The position numbers and the translations under genes are program-made. A DNA stretch of 64,000 bases from AB-137-C09 sp964458185 (GTDB lineage Bacteria; Pseudomonadota; Zetaproteobacteria; Mariprofundales; Mariprofundaceae): positions 1-64,000 of the forward strand of contig CAYWFG010000002.1 of the NCBI GenBank assembly GCA_964458185.1, in the 5' to 3' direction. Shown here one piece after another: positions 1 to 8,967 of the stretch. Positions within the stretch are counted from its first letter, which is position 1. Every line of letters starts with the position of its first letter. The notes under the pieces are model-generated. The model ran no database searches and was not told the origin of the DNA. It saw only the letters and a list, made by a program, of their open reading frames with translations.

Positions 1-84
1 GGACAGCCAATAAAATCAACGGGTTACAGGATGTTAGAAAATCACTTTTTTAGTTGCAGCTTGTCCCGTCTTAAAAGGAAAGCC
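1..84. repeat. Inverted-repeat element, copy 1 (cut by window edge)
   Basis: This non-coding segment starts with GGACAGCCAATAAA and ends (59-84) with a TTGTCCCGTCTTAAAAGG block, the same two ends seen in the fuller copy at 35437-35580. The left terminal repeat is truncated by the window edge and the interior is about 40 bp shorter than in the other copy. It lies directly downstream of the regulator gene that ends at 108. It has no coding capacity, so it looks like a MITE- or REP-like palindromic element rather than an insertion sequence. Confidence 0.6.
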
Positions 85-107
85 TTTATCTTGATAAATA
101 GCGCATG

Positions 108-887
108 CTAACCCGCCGCAATCCGCTGATATAGCTGCTGTGTAGATTGCGATGGATTGATGCTAAAGTGTTGCAACAATAATCCAGCCCACCGCTGGTA
201 ATGGCAGATCGCATCCGCTTGATAGCCTGCTTGATGCAAGATCTCTATCCGTTGGCACAATAAGCGTTCCGAATACGGATCAATATGCAAGCCAACATCC
301 AATAAATCGGTAAGCTGATGAAAGGTAATGCCTGCATCGTTTCTCCAATGTTTGACCGTTTCATCAATCCAGTTGCAAATCCTCTGATGGCAAGTTTGCC
401 GTTGATGGTAAACAAATTCATCTTCGCCCTGAAGAAACTCACCTTGAATCATGGTTATCATCTGTTGCTCAAGCAGGTACGCTTGTTGATGCGCTTCGTT
501 GCGGCGAAGTTTTTTGCTTTGTTGCATCGCATGCTGCAATACACAACAATCAATATCACAGTAATCACGGTTGAGGCTTATTTTACCCTGTTGCAATGGA
601 ATTACCTGACTTGATTGGATGTTTTTTCCCAAGTGCTTTTGCAAGCGTTGGCGCAAACTGCGCAATGTAAATTCAAGGTTTTGATGAGCTTTGTCTGCTT
701 CATGATCTGACCATAGTCGATCACAGATAACACTGCTTGATAAGCGTTGCCCTGCCGATGCAACAAGAAGCAAAAGAAATTGATACACTTTAGGGCTGTT
801 CCATTGGTGAACAGCAATGCATTTGCCATGAATGCGCACCGATAATGCGCCAAAGCAAGAGATCTGTATCGGTTTGATGGCATGCAT
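108..887 (-). CDS. SARP/BTAD-family transcriptional regulator
   Basis: This 259-residue protein has the layout of SARP (AfsR/DnrI-like) activators. Residues about 5-100 form an OmpR-type winged helix (FGALSVRIHG near the N-terminus, then the ICDRLWSD and LEFTLRSLRQRL helices). The rest is a bacterial transcriptional activation domain of helical repeats, with the typical DPYSERL motif. No ATPase or TPR extension is present, so it is the short form of the family. A GGGGAAAG stretch precedes the ATG. It sits just downstream of, and on the same strand as, a spore-coat-U subunit gene. By position it could control the chaperone-usher genes, but this is inference. The inverted-repeat element copy follows its stop. 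Confidence 0.75.
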   Translation of the reverse strand: MHAIKPIQISCFGALSVRIHGKCIAVHQWNSPKVYQFLLLLVASAGQRLSSSVICDRLWSDHEADKAHQNLEFTLRSLRQRLQKHLGKNIQSSQVIPLQQGKISLNRDYCDIDCCVLQHAMQQSKKLRRNEAHQQAYLLEQQMITMIQGEFLQGEDEFVYHQRQTCHQRICNWIDETVKHWRNDAGITFHQLTDLLDVGLHIDPYSERLLCQRIEILHQAGYQADAICHYQRWAGLLLQHFSINPSQSTQQLYQRIAAG

Positions 888-989
888 AGACTTTCCCCTT
901 GTTCGTCAGGGCGGAAGTCTAAGGGGATCAACCATTCCCACCATACCGCGAAAAGGGTATGGACAGGTGGTTTTTAACTGTTACGGCGA

Positions 990-1496
990 TCAATAATGCA
1001 CGGTGACAGTGATGGTGTCTGTGAAGCTTCCTGATGCTTGCGTCGCTTGGGTTTGCATTTTCCCATAAACCGTAAATACTTGATTATTGCCTGTGCCTGT
1101 GGTTATCAAAGCATTACCTGCGGCAAAGGTGTTGCCATAGCCGTTATCTCCCCAAGGTACTGTGTTGGCTGGGTTTTGGTATAGACTATAAGCGACAAAT
1201 GCGCCAGCAGCATTGCGCATCCGCCGTGTAGTGGTGGCATGCTGCCCTGCATTTAAAGTGATCTGATAGGCTTGCGTTGCTACCATATTAACGGTGATGG
1301 TGGCAGTGGTGCGCGTTGTAGTATTGGTGGTATTGAATACCGAGCCGAAGTTCATGGTGGTCGTCGATAATTGTACCTTCGGTGGCACGACCACAGAAAT
1401 CGTCAAATTATTTTTCGCAGTCAACGCATAGGCAAAAAAAGACGGTGTTAAAAAAACAAACAATACCAGCAAGGCATAAAGGCGAAAAATCCGCAT
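990..1496 (-). CDS. Spore coat U domain (SCPU) pilus subunit
   Basis: This exported protein of 168 residues has a signal peptide (MRIFRLYALLVLFVFLTPS, cleaved near AYA) and one SCPU beta-sandwich domain. Recognisable parts are the early VVVPPKVQLSTTTMNFGSV strand, the NLYQN/VPWGDNG-like region and the terminal DTITVTVHY strand, which in this family serves donor-strand exchange. SCPU proteins are subunits or tip proteins of chaperone-usher secreted fibres. The ATG at 1496 is chosen because an AGGAGA ribosome-binding site lies just upstream; the longer open frame to 1541 would put extra residues before the signal peptide. It is transcribed divergently from the chaperone-usher operon across a large palindrome (1539-1585). 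It is notably rich in Thr and Asn. Confidence 0.8.
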   Translation of the reverse strand: MRIFRLYALLVLFVFLTPSFFAYALTAKNNLTISVVVPPKVQLSTTTMNFGSVFNTTNTTTRTTATITVNMVATQAYQITLNAGQHATTTRRMRNAAGAFVAYSLYQNPANTVPWGDNGYGNTFAAGNALITTGTGNNQVFTVYGKMQTQATQASGSFTDTITVTVHY

Positions 1497-1538
1497 GCTT
1501 TTCTCCTGATTAAAATAAGCCGTTATGCTACATGACAA

Positions 1539-1585
1539 CAAGCGAGGTTTTACCGAGTTCTATTGTCTCGGTCAAAACTCGCTTG
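1539..1585. promoter_or_regulatory. Long inverted repeat between divergent pilus genes
   Basis: The left arm CAAGCGAGGTTTTACCGAG (1539-1557) and the right arm CTCGGTCAAAACTCGCTTG (1567-1585) are near-perfect reverse complements, with a 9-nt spacer. The repeat lies between the divergent SCPU gene and the chaperone gene. There is no T-tract, so an intrinsic terminator is unlikely. An operator for a dimeric or tetrameric regulator, or a structured leader of the chaperone mRNA, is more plausible. Confidence 0.55.
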
Positions 1586-1625
1586 CTGATTGGTAGCCTT
1601 TCCCACTTCAAGGAGTTAAAGGCTG

Positions 1626-2405
1626 ATGAAAAAAGTTATTGTTACCATTTTTTGTGTTTGTTGGGCAAGCATACTCCATGCAAGTCCCTTTCAAGTTACG
1701 CCGATGCGTTTGGAGCTAGCCTCTGGCGACCATATCGGCAATGTGACGGTGTTTAACTCGGGCGATAAAAAACTGAACATCCAAGTCAAAGCCAAGGCAT
1801 GGAGCCAAGATGCAAAGACGGGGCAAGATCAATTGAGTACCACCAAAGAACTGGTGTTTTTTCCAAAGATTTTCAGCATCCCTGCTCATGGGGAAAAAAG
1901 TATTCGCGTTGGTTATCAAGGTGAGGTGACGGGCAAAGAGCGCAGCTACCGTCTTTTTATTCGTGAACTTCCCATAAAAAAACCTGGCTTGTCTGGTGCG
2001 CAATTTGTGTTGCAAATAAGCATGCCTGTGTTTCTCTACCCTGTGGGCAGCAGAAAACCACGCCAGCCGACGATGCAAGGCATCACCGTTCATGATGGTA
2101 TTTTGATGCTCAAGGCGGCTAACCCTTCGCCGCGTTATTATTCGCTCAATAAAATTGAAGTGCTTGGAAGCCATGATGATGATACGGTATTTGCGCATGA
2201 ACAAGGGGGTTGGTATGTATTATCAGGTGCAACACGGCTTTTCCCCTTGGGCATTGATCAACAACAATGTTTCACCATCAATGCCGTACAATTAATAGGT
2301 CATGTGTTATTGGCACAAAATGAAGAGGGTGATACCAGCCATGCTACGTTTTCTGTAGATCCTGCATTATGCCAGCAAATCACCGCACAAAAAACCGCCC
2401 AGTAA
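1626..2405 (+). CDS. Periplasmic pilus chaperone (PapD-like)
   Basis: This 259-residue protein has a signal peptide (residues 1-19, cleaved after HAS) and two immunoglobulin-like lobes, typical of PapD/FimC chaperones. They hold fibre subunits in the periplasm until the usher accepts them. The N-terminal lobe shows FQVTPMRLELASG and VTVFNSGDKKLNIQVKAKAW, followed by the PKIFSIPAHGEKSIRVGYQG hinge-strand region that carries the subunit-binding beta-strand. It belongs to the divergent SCPU-type subclass rather than the classical enterobacterial one. An AAGGAG site precedes the ATG. It is followed after 12 bp by the usher gene, so the two are co-transcribed. Confidence 0.85.
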   Translation: MKKVIVTIFCVCWASILHASPFQVTPMRLELASGDHIGNVTVFNSGDKKLNIQVKAKAWSQDAKTGQDQLSTTKELVFFPKIFSIPAHGEKSIRVGYQGEVTGKERSYRLFIRELPIKKPGLSGAQFVLQISMPVFLYPVGSRKPRQPTMQGITVHDGILMLKAANPSPRYYSLNKIEVLGSHDDDTVFAHEQGGWYVLSGATRLFPLGIDQQQCFTINAVQLIGHVLLAQNEEGDTSHATFSVDPALCQQITAQKTAQ

Positions 2406-2417
2406 ATATTACCAAAG

Positions 2418-4751
2418 ATGCGTGTAACGACCCAGCTTGCATTGCTGTGGCTGCTTATGGTGGTCATCCCTGCCTATGCCAAAGCCACTGCCTCCCATGC
2501 ACCTGAAATGGTAATTGTGCATGTGTTGCTCAATGGCAGCGATGCAGGCACGCATTTTATGCAACAAACAGGGGATGACTTTATCGTTACGGGTGAACAG
2601 CTACAAAAAATTGGGGTCGATGTTTTACCTCCACAAATGAATACCAGCAAACCTGTATCATTAAAAAGCCTACATGCTTGGTTGGGTTATACTCTGGATA
2701 GTCAGACAGGTGATTTATTGCTCAGTGTGCAACCCACATTGTTGCCAACGCATGAAGAAAGCCTGCTGGTGGAAGCAAGGTCGGATGCCAGATGGATCCA
2801 AAGCAATGCAATGTTTCTTAATTACACCTTAGATTATACTGTCAATCCAAACGCCGTAGACCTCTTTCGCGCACCTTTTGAGTTAGGCGCAAGTATTGCT
2901 GGCACATCATTGACCAGCCAGTTTGATTACAACAAAAAATCCTACCGCAGAAAAACCCAATGGGTGTATGATCGCCGCACAGATTTACAACGCTGGGCGC
3001 TGGGCGATATTCAAGCATCATCGGGGGTGGGTAGCGCAGCACTTGCTGGCATTCGTGTATTTAAAAATTTTTCAATGAATCCTAATATTGTTACCACCCC
3101 TGGTTTAGCGACCAGCATCTTGCTGGATAATGCGGCTGATATTGAAGTGCTAATGGATGGTAACAGCGTCTACAAGGGGCGGTTTCCTGCGGGCATGTTA
3201 AATCTTAAAGATATACCCTTTTACCGCAGCGGTAGCATTCAGGCACAGCTTGTGGTGCGTGATGTCTTTGGCAGAGAAAAAACCTACCAACAATTACTTT
3301 ATGGTTCGACAGGGATGTTGGCACAGGGTCTGAATGAATACGATATTGCCTTGGGCGTACAAAGCACCAGCACTGGCACGGCTGAACCGACCTACGGCAA
3401 TAAACCTTTGTTTTATGGGCATTACCGTTATGGTGTTAGCAATACATTCACGCCATCTGTTGGCTTTGAAAGCGATGGCAACAACCACCGCATGAGTATC
3501 GCTAGCAGTGTATTGTTGGGGACATACGGTCAATTGGATACAACGATGGCTTTGAGCAAGCGTATTGTGCAAGGCAATGGGCATTTTTTTCGTGTTAATT
3601 ACAATTATGTTGGCACGTCCATGTTTTCGCCCAGTGTTTTTTTTAACAGCCAAAGCATGGCGTATGGTGGCATTGTAGATAGCAATACCTTAGCCACTAC
3701 TGGTAAGCGTCGCGAATATGGCAGCAGTATAGCCATGAATAATGATAGTTTTGGTGGTTTAACAGCACGTTGGACACAGACAGAAAGTTTTACCCAGCAA
3801 ACCACGCAAACAGGGGAGGTACTGTGGAACACCGTCTTACCCAAAGAAATATCACTGACCACCCAGTTTGGTCGGATATGGTCAACAAACAACAAACCAA
3901 ACAATCAATGATCGGCATCGTTAGGGCATAGCTTTCGCAATGGTCTGTATCTATCGGCACATTATAGCTCCAGCAATCAACGCGATACCTTTGGTCTGCA
4001 ACTGCAATGGTCGCCACCTTTGGGCGAAGGCTTTGGTATAGACCAAAGTGTTAATCAACAAGCAGGCGGTATACCTACTACTTTTTCGCGTGTGGAGTAC
4101 CGCAATCAATATGGCGATGTCTCGCTCAATGGCAGAACAGCGAAACAATCAGAACCGTATCAAGTACAACTCAATAGCGCGTTCGTTTGGACTGAAGGCG
4201 GCATCCATATTAGTCGCCCTGTGCGCGATGGGTTTTCTTTGGTGCGCATCAATGGCATGAAGGGTGGGGTGAAGGTTAACCTGCGTGGGCAATATGTGGG
4301 AACCACCGATGCTAAGGGTGAATTGCTTGTGCCTTATATGTATGCCTACATTGATAACCTTATTGCTATCGAACCCCAAGCATTATCGCTGGCATATTCC
4401 ATTGATAGAACATCAGACAATGTCACCATGCCTTACCGTGGTGGTGGTTTGGTTGAATTTGATGTGGTAAAACTGCAAACCGTGGAAGGCAGCTTGTGGT
4501 ATAACAAAAACGGTCGTTTACAAGCTGCCACTTATTCAACGCTGGAATATCAGCAAGCAGGCAAAAAGAAAACCACCGTGATCGGCGATGATGGTTATTT
4601 TTACCTTGAGAATATTCCCGCAGGAAGCTACGCCATGACATTGTACGATGATCGTCAACGATGCCAGTTCACGATGCTTATTCCTGATTCCGATCAACTT
4701 AGCAATGATATTGGGCAAGTAATATGTGTGGCGGACAGTGTGAAAAAATAG
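2418..4751 (+). pseudogene. Outer-membrane usher with in-frame TGA (codon 498)
   Basis: This is an outer-membrane usher of the FimD/PapC superfamily (SCPU-associated type), which threads chaperone-subunit complexes through its beta-barrel. It has a signal peptide, an N-terminal chaperone-binding domain (PEMVIVHVLLNGSDAG), the barrel with plug (VTTPGLATSILLDNAADIEV) and two C-terminal beta-domains (residues about 600-777, with VNLRGQYVGTTDAKGELLVP and GDDGYFYLENIPAGSYAM). The reading frame is interrupted by a single TGA at 3909-3911. The same frame continues without another stop (SASLGHSFRNGLYLSAHYSS) to TAG at 4749-4751. Without the stop it would be 777 residues, a normal usher length. A C-to-T change of CGA would explain it. 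It could also be a sequencing error or a read-through site. As written, the product ends inside the barrel. Confidence 0.8.
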
Positions 4752-4761
4752 GAGGTATGTC

Positions 4762-5208
4762 ATGATGTATAGTCATCTATGGAAAGGATTATTGTGGGTT
4801 GTTGTGTTCATCTTGCCAATGCTGGTGCATGCAGCAGGAGTGGTACGTCCTTCTTGCAGCGTTAGCAGTATACCGCTAAATTTTAGCATCTATTGGGGCA
4901 AAACAGCGTTAACTTCACAAACAACGATCAGCGTTAATTGCACACTGCCAACGACCACACAGGTGCAAATGGATGCAGGGCTTCACAGTGCCAATTTTAT
5001 CAGCCGCAAGATGGCAGCATCGGTGCGCAATACAATAAACTACAATCTATACACCAATTTTGCCCGCAGCCGTGTATGGGGCGATGGTACCAACGGCACG
5101 TTTACCTTAACAGGTAATCGCTTAACTGTTTATGCCAGTATTCCTGCGGGGCAAGTGGTGAAGGCGGGGACGTATGCCGATACGGTGGTGGTGACGATTA
5201 TTTGGTGA
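4762..5208 (+). CDS. Spore coat U domain (SCPU) pilus subunit
   Basis: This 148-residue exported protein has a signal peptide (cleaved near VHAAG) and a compact SCPU domain with four Cys residues (e.g. PSCSVSS, VNCTL). It ends in the donor-strand-like TYADTVVVTIIW. It resembles the SCPU protein at 990-1496, sharing the YNLYTN and VWGDGTNGT region. It is therefore a second subunit, possibly tip or anchor, of the same fibre. An AGGAGGT ribosome-binding site at about 4751 precedes the first of two adjacent ATG codons. It is the last gene of the chaperone-usher operon, 10 bp after the usher. Confidence 0.8.
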   Translation: MMYSHLWKGLLWVVVFILPMLVHAAGVVRPSCSVSSIPLNFSIYWGKTALTSQTTISVNCTLPTTTQVQMDAGLHSANFISRKMAASVRNTINYNLYTNFARSRVWGDGTNGTFTLTGNRLTVYASIPAGQVVKAGTYADTVVVTIIW

Positions 5209-5330
5209 AGATTATCTAACAGTCCATTCATGGTCGTGTGTACCACGTTGCCCTAGCTTTGCCATGCCGCTGAAGAAGACCAAGTTTCACCAATTCCGTT
5301 ATTCTGTTTGGCTCTTTTTATAATTGCTGT

Positions 5331-5379
5331 TATCCGATAGTATCCAATTATATCCAATAATCAAACGTTATTATCCAAT
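5331..5379. repeat. Helically phased TATCCRAT repeats
   Basis: The octamer TATCCGAT/TATCCAAT occurs at 5331, 5341, 5351 and 5372, that is at spacings of 10, 10 and 21 bp. All copies therefore lie on one face of the helix. The repeats are in the 280-bp gap between the pilus operon and mfd. Direct repeats at about one-turn spacing are typical of sites for tandem-binding activators such as SARP proteins, and a SARP gene is at 108-887. That link is inference. Confidence 0.5.
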
Positions 5380-5489
5380 AGTGAATAGCTTTCATTGGTA
5401 TAAAAAGAGACCAAGATGGGGAATAAGATTACCATTCATGCGTTTTGCAATGGGTTCATTCTAAGACAAACCCCTCGCCTTTTGGCAGC

Positions 5490-8400
5490 ATGCGCCGCAT
5501 CATGGTTGATTCTCCACTTCCCTCCTCGCATTGCGCACTGGCTTGGCAGCTAACGCAACAAATTACCCCCAGCAATCTACTTGTTTACATTTGCCCCGAT
5601 GTTCGCAGCTACCGCCAGCTAAGCGATGAGATGAGCTTTTTTATGCAGCATCGAATGGATGATCTTTGGTTGTTTCCTGCTTGGGAAGTCTTGCCTTATG
5701 ATCGCGTATCGCCGCATCAGCGGATTGTGGGTCAACGCTTTGCTACCTTGGGGCGTTTGTTGCGTGAGCCTATGCCTACGGGGGTGTTGATTACTTCGTT
5801 GCCTGCTTGGTTACAACGGATTCCACCGCCTGCCAGTATTGTTGCTCATGTATGGCAACTCACCTGTGGTGATCGCCTTGATCCTACATTGTTGCGCAGT
5901 CGCTTGAGCGAGGCTGGCATGAGTGCTGCCGAACGGGTGCTGGCAGCGGGTGAGTTTGCAGTTCGTGGCGGCGTGCTGGATATTTGGCCTGCCAATCAAG
6001 AAGAGCCGTTGCGCATTGATTTGTTTGGCGATGAGATTGAGTCTATCCGAAGGTTCAACCCCGAAACCCAGCGTTCTGGCGAATCGTTGTCGTCTTTTAT
6101 CTCTGTACCTGCCCGTGAAATGATTATCGACCAAGCTGGACGTGATTGTTTTGCAGCGGCTTTTCGGGCGCGTTTTCCGCAACATCGTCAACACCCGATG
6201 CTAGCCAGTATTATTGCAGGTCGCCCTCACCCTGGCATGGAATCGTTGCTACCACTGGCTTACCCCAAAACAGCACGGCTGCAAGACTATTTACCGCAAC
6301 AACATACCGTATTTGCTAGTGATGGTATTGAACAACAACGAGGCATATTTGCCACGCGAGTACGCCGTCAATTTGAGATACAACGTGCGCACTGCGAACC
6401 AACGATCAGTCCGCAAGAACTTTTTGCTACCGAAACAACGATTATGGCTGCCACCGTCCCACTGCCAAACGCATTGCCGCCATGCCGTGATGATTATGCG
6501 GCAAAGCCTCACCCGATGCAACGGATGTTGGCTGAATTAGACTCCCTTTTGGCTAAAGGCTGGCGCATTTTATTGGTCGCCCATGGTGTCGGGCAGCAAG
6601 AACACATGCGTGAAATCATGCAGCCCTTGTGTGATGCGATACCTGTATGCCACGGTATGCATGATTGGTCTGCGGCAGCCCCTGTGGCAATGTCGCTTGG
6701 GTTTTTGCATGCTGGTATGCAAGATATTGGATCATCGTTATTGATTCTCACAGGGCGTGAGATGTTAGGTCAGCGGCTTAGTCGCACGCGGCGAAAAAGT
6801 GGCGTGTTGCGGCAAGATTTATTCAATACCTTGGCAGAACTTACCGTGGGTCAGCCTGTGGTGCATGAGCATCATGGCATTGGCTTGTTCCAAGGGCTGG
6901 AATCTCGCGGTGAAGGCGATGACATATACGATGTGATTTGCATCGAATATGCCCAAAGTGCGCAAGTCTTTGTGCCTGTTGAGCATTTAGACCGTCTCCA
7001 CCGTTACACGGGTGAGCAACACCCAACCATCAACAAGCTGGGTTCAGAAAAGTGGAAGCGTACCCGCGAACGGGTCGAGCGAGACTTGCTGGCAATGGCT
7101 CACGAATTGATTGCCATTGAAGCAATAAGGCAACAAGCGGCGCGTCCGCCCTTGCTGTTAGCGGGTGAATTGCGCGACCGTTACCACGAATTTAGCACCG
7201 CCTTCCCCTTTGAAGAAACCGATGATCAAATGGCTGCTATTGTTGCCGTCGAGGGGGATCTTGCCAGCATGGCATCTATGGATCGTTTGATTTGTGGTGA
7301 CGTTGGTTTTGGTAAAACAGAAGTTGCCATGCGTGCGGCTTTTTTGATCGCTGCATCGGGCAAACAAGTAGCGATTTTAGCACCAACAACGGTGTTGGTC
7401 AATCAACACCACAGCAGTTTTCGTGAACGCTTTGATGGTACGGGCATCAATATTGAAGTGTTATCACGCCTGCAAGGGGTGAAAGAAACCAAGCGCATTC
7501 AAACGGCCATGGCTGCGGGCATCGTTGATATTATTATCGGAACGCATCGTTTATTGTCCGACCGTTTCACCTTTGCTAACTTGGGCTTGTTGATTGTCGA
7601 TGAAGAACAGCGTTTTGGTGTGCGGCACAAACAAAAGCTCAAGCAAATGCAAGCGGGTGTGGATTTATTAACCCTAAGTGCCACGCCAATACCGCGTACC
7701 TTGCACCAAACGCTTGCAGGCTTACGCAGTGTTTCGACCATCACCACGCCCCCTGCTGAACGAGAAGCGATTCGCACCATTGTTGGGGTGTATGATCGTT
7801 ATTTAGCGAACGAGGCAATTCGCCGTGAGTTATACCGTGGTGGGCAAGTGTATTATTTGCATAACCACGTTAAAAGCATTGAGCGCATTGCCAGCGCACT
7901 GCGCGAAGACTTGCCCGAGGCAGATATTGGTGTTGCCTATGGTCAAATGACCCCCACAGCACTGGATCATCAAATGATGGCGTTTTATGAAGGGCGTTTA
8001 AACATTCTTGTTTGCACCACCATTGTGGAATCAGGGCTGGATGTTGCCAATGCCAACACCTTGATTGTCGAACGTGCCGATATGTTAGGGCTGGCGCAAC
8101 TGCATCAAATTAGAGGACGAGTAGGGCGCAGCCATCGGCAGGCGTATGCGTATTTGTTTACCCCTGAACACCGTGCTTTAACGCCAGATGCGCAGCAACG
8201 GTTGCAAGCCATTGCCGAGCATACCGAATTGGGCGCAGGCTTTATGCTGGCGCGGCAAGATATGGAGATTCGTGGTGCAGGTAACTTGCTGGGCGCAGAG
8301 CAAAGCGGCAAGATGGATGAAATCGGCTTGGATTTATACTTGGATATGCTGGCAGATGCGGTCAAAGAAGTGCGCGGAACACAGCCGAATCAACTGCCTG

Positions 8401-8840
8401 ATGTCAACCTTCAACTTGGTTTAAGTGGTGTCTTGCCACCGCATTATATTCCGCAGTCGGGTGAACGCTTGGCATTGTACCGACGGATTGCACAGGCGCA
8501 TGATGATGATGCATTGCGCCTGTTGCTTGAAGAAATGACCGATCGTTTTGGTCGCTTGCCTGATGCTGCACGGATGCTGTTGGCATTGGCACGTATTCGC
8601 TGGCGGGCGCAGGCATTGTGTTTATCGGCGATTCGTGCCACGGCGCAAGGTTGGTGTATTCACTTTACCCCTGCATCACCGATTGACCCGATGGTGTTGA
8701 TGCAGCAGGTGCAACAACAACCGTCACGTTTTCGCTTAACCCCTGATGGCAACTTAACCTTGCTGCAACTTCCTACCGATGCATTAGAAAGGGTTACTAC
8801 CTGCAGAGACTTTCTTGATGGCATGCTTCAAAATATGTGA
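5490..8840 (+). CDS. mfd: Transcription-repair coupling factor Mfd
   Basis: This protein of about 1116 residues pushes stalled RNA polymerase off damaged DNA and recruits UvrA. In order it has UvrB-homology domains (DLWLFPAWEVLPYDRVSPHQ), the CarD-like RNA-polymerase interaction domain (about 455-530, VVHEHHGIGLFQG), the RecG-like helicase with Walker A GDVGFGKTE (about 602) and DEEQRFGV (about 702), the second helicase lobe (TTIVESGLDVANANT, QIRGRVGRS) and the C-terminal TRCF domain. The start is uncertain. The frame is open from a TTG at 5445; ATG codons are at 5490 and 5502, and none has a strong ribosome-binding site. It stands alone between the pilus operon and a convergent sensor gene. 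Confidence 0.97.
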   Translation: MRRIMVDSPLPSSHCALAWQLTQQITPSNLLVYICPDVRSYRQLSDEMSFFMQHRMDDLWLFPAWEVLPYDRVSPHQRIVGQRFATLGRLLREPMPTGVLITSLPAWLQRIPPPASIVAHVWQLTCGDRLDPTLLRSRLSEAGMSAAERVLAAGEFAVRGGVLDIWPANQEEPLRIDLFGDEIESIRRFNPETQRSGESLSSFISVPAREMIIDQAGRDCFAAAFRARFPQHRQHPMLASIIAGRPHPGMESLLPLAYPKTARLQDYLPQQHTVFASDGIEQQRGIFATRVRRQFEIQRAHCEPTISPQELFATETTIMAATVPLPNALPPCRDDYAAKPHPMQRMLAELDSLLAKGWRILLVAHGVGQQEHMREIMQPLCDAIPVCHGMHDWSAAAPVAMSLGFLHAGMQDIGSSLLILTGREMLGQRLSRTRRKSGVLRQDLFNTLAELTVGQPVVHEHHGIGLFQGLESRGEGDDIYDVICIEYAQSAQVFVPVEHLDRLHRYTGEQHPTINKLGSEKWKRTRERVERDLLAMAHELIAIEAIRQQAARPPLLLAGELRDRYHEFSTAFPFEETDDQMAAIVAVEGDLASMASMDRLICGDVGFGKTEVAMRAAFLIAASGKQVAILAPTTVLVNQHHSSFRERFDGTGINIEVLSRLQGVKETKRIQTAMAAGIVDIIIGTHRLLSDRFTFANLGLLIVDEEQRFGVRHKQKLKQMQAGVDLLTLSATPIPRTLHQTLAGLRSVSTITTPPAEREAIRTIVGVYDRYLANEAIRRELYRGGQVYYLHNHVKSIERIASALREDLPEADIGVAYGQMTPTALDHQMMAFYEGRLNILVCTTIVESGLDVANANTLIVERADMLGLAQLHQIRGRVGRSHRQAYAYLFTPEHRALTPDAQQRLQAIAEHTELGAGFMLARQDMEIRGAGNLLGAEQSGKMDEIGLDLYLDMLADAVKEVRGTQPNQLPDVNLQLGLSGVLPPHYIPQSGERLALYRRIAQAHDDDALRLLLEEMTDRFGRLPDAARMLLALARIRWRAQALCLSAIRATAQGWCIHFTPASPIDPMVLMQQVQQQPSRFRLTPDGNLTLLQLPTDALERVTTCRDFLDGMLQNM

Positions 8841-8859
8841 TAACGATCACGGATCAAGT

Positions 8860-8920
8860 GGGTAACAATACTTAGGCTACCCTCTTGTTGGGCAAGCTGC
8901 CTGCCTATGCATTGTTACCC
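8860..8920. repeat. Inverted repeat between convergent genes
   Basis: The arms GGGTAACAATACTTAGGC (8860-8877) and GCCTATGCATTGTTACCC (8903-8920) pair at 16 of 18 positions around a 25-nt loop. The hairpin lies between the ends of mfd and of the convergent sensor gene. It could act as a two-way, factor-assisted terminator or be a REP-like element. No run of T follows either arm. Confidence 0.45.
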
Positions 8921-8967
8921 TCTCTCCCTCACCAACCATGTATTAGGCAGGTGGCTTCTCAACGAAA

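Noticed and set aside
3909..3911. Genome-wide recoding of TGA as a sense codon
   Set aside because: Other genes in the window (for example the amidotransferase, hisI, sucC) end at TGA exactly where family length predicts, so TGA is a normal stop here.
2418..4751. Two separate usher proteins
   Set aside because: The two parts are in the same frame, align to successive parts of one usher and the second lacks its own start and ribosome-binding site.
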